DNA from: Campylobacterales bacterium
GTDB taxonomy: Bacteria; Campylobacterota; Campylobacteria; Campylobacterales; JAADDG01
Length of the DNA stretch: 7,663 bases
Direction: 5' to 3'
Assembly (NCBI GenBank): GCA_027009865.1
Contig: JALVCR010000261.1
Coordinates: 1 to 7,663, forward strand
Of this stretch, positions 5,793-7,663 are shown piece after piece (positions within the stretch are counted from its first letter, which is position 1; every line of letters starts with the position of its first letter). Made by a program: the position numbers and the translations under genes. A model generated the notes under the pieces. It saw only the letters and a list, made by a program, of their open reading frames with translations, did no database searches and was not told the origin of the DNA.

Positions 5793-5802
5793 CAGATTAA
5801 AT

Positions 5803-5876
5803 GCGCCCGTAGCTCAATTGGATAGAGCAACGGACTTCGGATCCGTAGGTTATAGGTTCGACTCCTATCGGGCGTG
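5803..5876 (+). tRNA. tRNA-Arg(UCG), CCA not encoded
   Basis: Acceptor GCGCCCG (5803-5809) pairs with CGGGCGT (5869-5875), with a terminal G-U pair; discriminator G at 5876. The anticodon stem ACGGA/TCCGT encloses CTTCGGA, anticodon TCG, for CGN arginine codons. The T arm is ATAGG-TTCGACT-CCTAT. The bases after the discriminator are CGA rather than CCA. It closely resembles the following tRNA-Arg. Confidence 0.93.
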
Positions 5877-5893
5877 CGAATCGCCTACAGTAT

Positions 5894-5970
5894 GCGCTCG
5901 TAGCTCAGCTGGATAGAGCAACGGCCTTCTAAGCCGTAGGTCTCAGGTTCGAATCCTGACGGGCGTGCCA
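5894..5970 (+). tRNA. tRNA-Arg(UCU)
   Basis: Acceptor GCGCTCG (5894-5900) pairs with CGGGCGT (5960-5966), with a terminal G-U pair; discriminator G and encoded CCA (5968-5970). The anticodon stem ACGGC/GCCGT encloses CTTCTAA, anticodon TCT, reading the AGA codons that dominate arginine usage in this window. The T arm is TCAGG-TTCGAAT-CCTGA. Six Ts (5971-5976) follow the CCA immediately. Confidence 0.96.
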
Positions 5971-5977
5971 TTTTTTA

Positions 5978-6062
5978 GCGGATGTGGTGAAATTGGCAGA
6001 CACGCCAGACTTAGGATCTGGTGCCGCAAGGCGTGGGGGTTCAAGTCCCTCCATCCGCACCA
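5978..6062 (+). tRNA. tRNA-Leu(UAG)
   Basis: A type II tRNA of 85 nt with a long variable arm (TGCCGCAAGGCGT region). Acceptor GCGGATG (5978-5984) pairs with CATCCGC (6052-6058), discriminator A, CCA encoded at 6060-6062. The anticodon stem CCAGA/TCTGG encloses CTTAGGA, anticodon TAG, for CUN leucine codons. The T arm is GGGGG-TTCAAGT-CCCTC. Last tRNA of the cluster; I see no convincing terminator hairpin after it. Confidence 0.96.
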
Positions 6063-6127
6063 TAGCTCCTTTTAGCAAAAATCCCTTCTCCTTACTGCTT
6101 TTAAAACAATTTTTATCTATTTTGTTG

Positions 6128-6133
6128 TATAAT
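6128..6133 (+). promoter_or_regulatory. rplY: -10 box of the rplY-pth-permease operon
   Basis: A perfect TATAAT is preceded by TTG and the T-rich stretch TTTTTATCTATTTTG. There is no TTGACA at the right distance, which is ordinary for Campylobacterota housekeeping promoters. The start site would be near 6140, leaving a leader of about 28 nt with AAAGGA at 6157-6162. Confidence 0.65.
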
Positions 6134-6167
6134 CGCGCTCTTTAAATAAATCTTGTAAAGGAAAAAT

Positions 6168-6704
6168 ATGTTAGAGGGTATAGTTAGAGAGAGTATCGGC
6201 AAAAAGAGCGCTAAAGCTCTTAGACGAGATGGTTATCTAATTGCCAATATTTACGGAAAGGGAGTTGAAAATATCAACGCAGCTTTCAAAGCAAACGAAT
6301 TTATAAAAACCGTAAGACATAAAGATAAACTCGTATTTAACGTAAAAGTTGGCGATAAAGAGCTTCCTGTGGTAATCCAAGAGTATCAAAAAGATCCAGT
6401 AACAAGTCAACTTTTGCATGTAGATTTAAAAGTTGCCACACCAGGAGTAGTTACCAAATTCTTTGTTCCCGTAAAAACAAAAGGAACTCCAAAAGGTTTG
6501 AAAAATAAAGGTGTTTTAATCATTTCCAAAAAAAGACTTCCAGTAAAATGCAAACCGGAAGATTTGCCTGATGCTTACGTTTTAGACGTTAGCGATCTTG
6601 ATGTAGGGGATACAATTTTGGTTAGAGATATAAATCCCGGAGAGAATGTAAAATTTATGATAGCCGACAGAGTTTCGGTAGTTGGTGTAATTAAAGCTAA
6701 GTAA
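6168..6704 (+). CDS. rplY: 50S ribosomal protein L25/general stress protein Ctc
   Basis: Binds 5S rRNA in the central protuberance of the large subunit. At 178 aa it is the long, two-domain (TL5/Ctc) form rather than the roughly 95-aa E. coli L25. The N-terminal beta-barrel (about 1-92) has the typical RESIGKKSAKALRRDGYLIA opening, IYG (28-30), and QEYQKDPV followed by LLHVDLK. The C-terminal domain (about 93-178) has GTPKGLKNKGVL, PVKCKPEDLPD and LDVSDLDVGDTILVRDI. The ATG follows AAAGGA (6157-6162) with a 5-nt spacer. Its TAA overlaps the pth ATG by one base (TAATG). It lies directly after the tRNA cluster but has its own promoter. The assignment is secure; a stress role is known for some Ctc homologues and only inferred here. 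Confidence 0.96.
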   Translation: MLEGIVRESIGKKSAKALRRDGYLIANIYGKGVENINAAFKANEFIKTVRHKDKLVFNVKVGDKELPVVIQEYQKDPVTSQLLHVDLKVATPGVVTKFFVPVKTKGTPKGLKNKGVLIISKKRLPVKCKPEDLPDAYVLDVSDLDVGDTILVRDINPGENVKFMIADRVSVVGVIKAK

Positions 6705-7276
6705 TGCGTCTTGTAGTAGGTTTGGGTAATCCTACGCCAAAATATGAAAATACCCGTCATAATGTTGGATTTATGGTGATAGATTATCTTCTAAATCACC
6801 TAAATCCGCCTCCTGTTACTATAAATAAAACCTCTTTTAAGGGCTTTCTTTTCAAATATAAAAACACTCTTCTTTTAAAACCTCAAACCTATATGAATCT
6901 CTCAGGAGAGAGCGTATCTAAAGTAGCCTCCTTTTATAAAATCGATATAAAAGATATAATAGTAATTCATGATGATTTGGATCTTCCTTTGGGGGTTATA
7001 AGATTAAAAAGAGGAGGAAGCTCAGGCGGGCATAACGGCCTTAAATCGATAGATAAATTGCTTGGAGCAGATTATATAAGAGTTAGAATAGGCATAGGAC
7101 GACCATCTTTAAAAGAAGAAGTGGTAAATTATGTCTTAAGCGATTTTAGAGAGGATGAGATGAAGTGTTTAAAAGAGGTTATAAAAAAAGCTTCTTTAAT
7201 AGTAGAGGATCTGTTTGATTTAGATCTTACACAGGTTAAAAACAGATATCAGTTAAAAAGAAGTCTTTGTGAATGA
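6704..7276 (+). CDS. pth: Peptidyl-tRNA hydrolase
   Basis: Cleaves the ester bond of peptidyl-tRNAs released prematurely from ribosomes, recycling tRNA. The 190-aa length is standard for the bacterial Pth family. Key residues are all present: N9 in VGLGNP, the catalytic H19 in TRHNVGF, N65 in TYMNLSG, D90 in HDDLDLP, and N111 in SGGHNGLKSI; RIGIGRP (128-134) is also typical. The start is coupled to rplY by TAATG with no strong ribosome-binding site of its own, suggesting reinitiation. The 3' end overlaps the next gene by ATGA (7273-7276). rplY-pth adjacency is widespread in bacteria and fits a translation-linked operon. Confidence 0.97.
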   Translation: MRLVVGLGNPTPKYENTRHNVGFMVIDYLLNHLNPPPVTINKTSFKGFLFKYKNTLLLKPQTYMNLSGESVSKVASFYKIDIKDIIVIHDDLDLPLGVIRLKRGGSSGGHNGLKSIDKLLGADYIRVRIGIGRPSLKEEVVNYVLSDFREDEMKCLKEVIKKASLIVEDLFDLDLTQVKNRYQLKRSLCE

Positions 7277-7663
7277 GAATATATCAAAAATATATTTCGC
7301 TTTTATATCTTAAAAATTTAGCCGTAGTTTTTCTGGCTCTTAGTCTCTTTTTTGTCGGAATAGATCTTCTTCAGCATCTAAAAGATATTCCAAGTTCAGC
7401 AAATCTTCAAATACTTTATATAATTTATAAATTTTTAGAATCAATCAATTATATACTTCCTATATCCTTAATCTTTGCCATGATTTTTACAAAAATGAAG
7501 ATGATAAAAAACAGCGAGCTTATATCTCTTTACTCTTTTGGAATATCCAAAAACATGGTTATAACTCCAATATTTTTAATATCACTTTTAATAACTTTAA
7601 TCTATATAGCTCTAAACGCTACTCCTTTTGCTTACAGCGGGGAGTATGCGAAAAATATAAGAA
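7273..7663 (+). CDS. LptF/LptG (YjgP/YjgQ) family permease, 3'-truncated by the window edge
   Basis: The first 130 codons of an inner-membrane protein whose frame runs off the window. It begins MRIYQKYISLLYLKN and has hydrophobic segments at about 14-33, 54-73 and 95-115. The stretch ELISLYSFGISKNMVITPIF (82-101) is the family hallmark; the usual form is E-L-x-A/S-L-x-x-x-G-I-S followed by a proline-containing helix. LptF and LptG form the transmembrane part of the ABC exporter that moves lipopolysaccharide from the inner membrane to the periplasmic bridge. The fragment does not let me choose between LptF and LptG. The ATG overlaps the pth stop (ATGA), so translation is probably coupled. The corresponding C. 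jejuni locus has an integral membrane protein at this place. Confidence 0.88.
   Translation, partial: MRIYQKYISLLYLKNLAVVFLALSLFFVGIDLLQHLKDIPSSANLQILYIIYKFLESINYILPISLIFAMIFTKMKMIKNSELISLYSFGISKNMVITPIFLISLLITLIYIALNATPFAYSGEYAKNIR

Noticed and set aside
5511..5816. 10-base complementarity between the tRNA leader GAGCTACGGG (5511-5520) and CCCGTAGCTC in tRNA-Arg(UCG) (5807-5816)
   Set aside because: GTAGCTC is the generic D-arm opening of many tRNAs, so a chance complement is likely and no mechanism is evident.
5517..6062. tRNA cluster as an attachment site for an integrated element
   Set aside because: No integrase gene and no direct repeat of a tRNA 3' end were seen nearby; the downstream genes are housekeeping.
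1..7663. CRISPR array, insertion sequence, toxin-antitoxin pair or phage genes
   Set aside because: No regularly spaced repeats, transposase motifs, terminal inverted repeats with target duplications or small paired reading frames were found on either strand.

Overview
The window reads as chromosomal DNA of a member of the Campylobacterota (Epsilonproteobacteria). The evidence is the AT-rich genes with heavy use of AGA (Arg) and ATA (Ile), tightly overlapped operons, and familiar neighbours: comM-nnr-purN on the left and rplY-pth-LptF/G permease on the right. I recall the latter order from Campylobacter jejuni (ctc, pth and an integral membrane protein). The sequence alone does not settle the genus.

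Layout. (1) 2-2827, plus strand: a compact operon with the 3' two-thirds of a ComM/YifB AAA+ ATPase, a fused NAD(P)HX epimerase/dehydratase (nnr) and purN, joined by a 10-bp gap and a 10-bp overlap. (2) 2830-4500, minus strand: a methyl-accepting chemotaxis protein that converges on purN with only 2 bp between stop codons. Its periplasmic domain carries a CxxCH heme-c motif and looks like the Tll0287/DUF3365 heme sensor family. (3) 4501-4640: a divergent promoter region with a perfect 10-bp inverted repeat. (4) 4641-5432: a lone thiG (thiazole synthase), ending in a hairpin that contains its stop codon. (5) 5464-6062: a strong-looking promoter and six tRNA genes, Pro(UGG)-His(GUG)-Lys(CUU)-Arg(UCG)-Arg(UCU)-Leu(UAG). 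(6) 6128-7663: a promoter followed by rplY (L25/Ctc), pth and the start of an LptF/LptG-type permease, translationally coupled through TAATG and ATGA overlaps.

How the genes work together. Most of the window is housekeeping. The right half is themed on translation: tRNAs, a 5S rRNA-binding ribosomal protein, and the hydrolase that recycles peptidyl-tRNA. The left operon mixes DNA recombination (ComM), repair of hydrated NAD(P)H (Nnr) and purine synthesis (PurN). The heme-type chemoreceptor is the accessory-looking element: it is visibly more AT-rich than its neighbours and its signalling tip departs from the usual consensus. I found no phage, IS element, CRISPR array, toxin-antitoxin pair or wholly new system. 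The most promising lead is the heme chemoreceptor and the divergent control region it shares with thiG.
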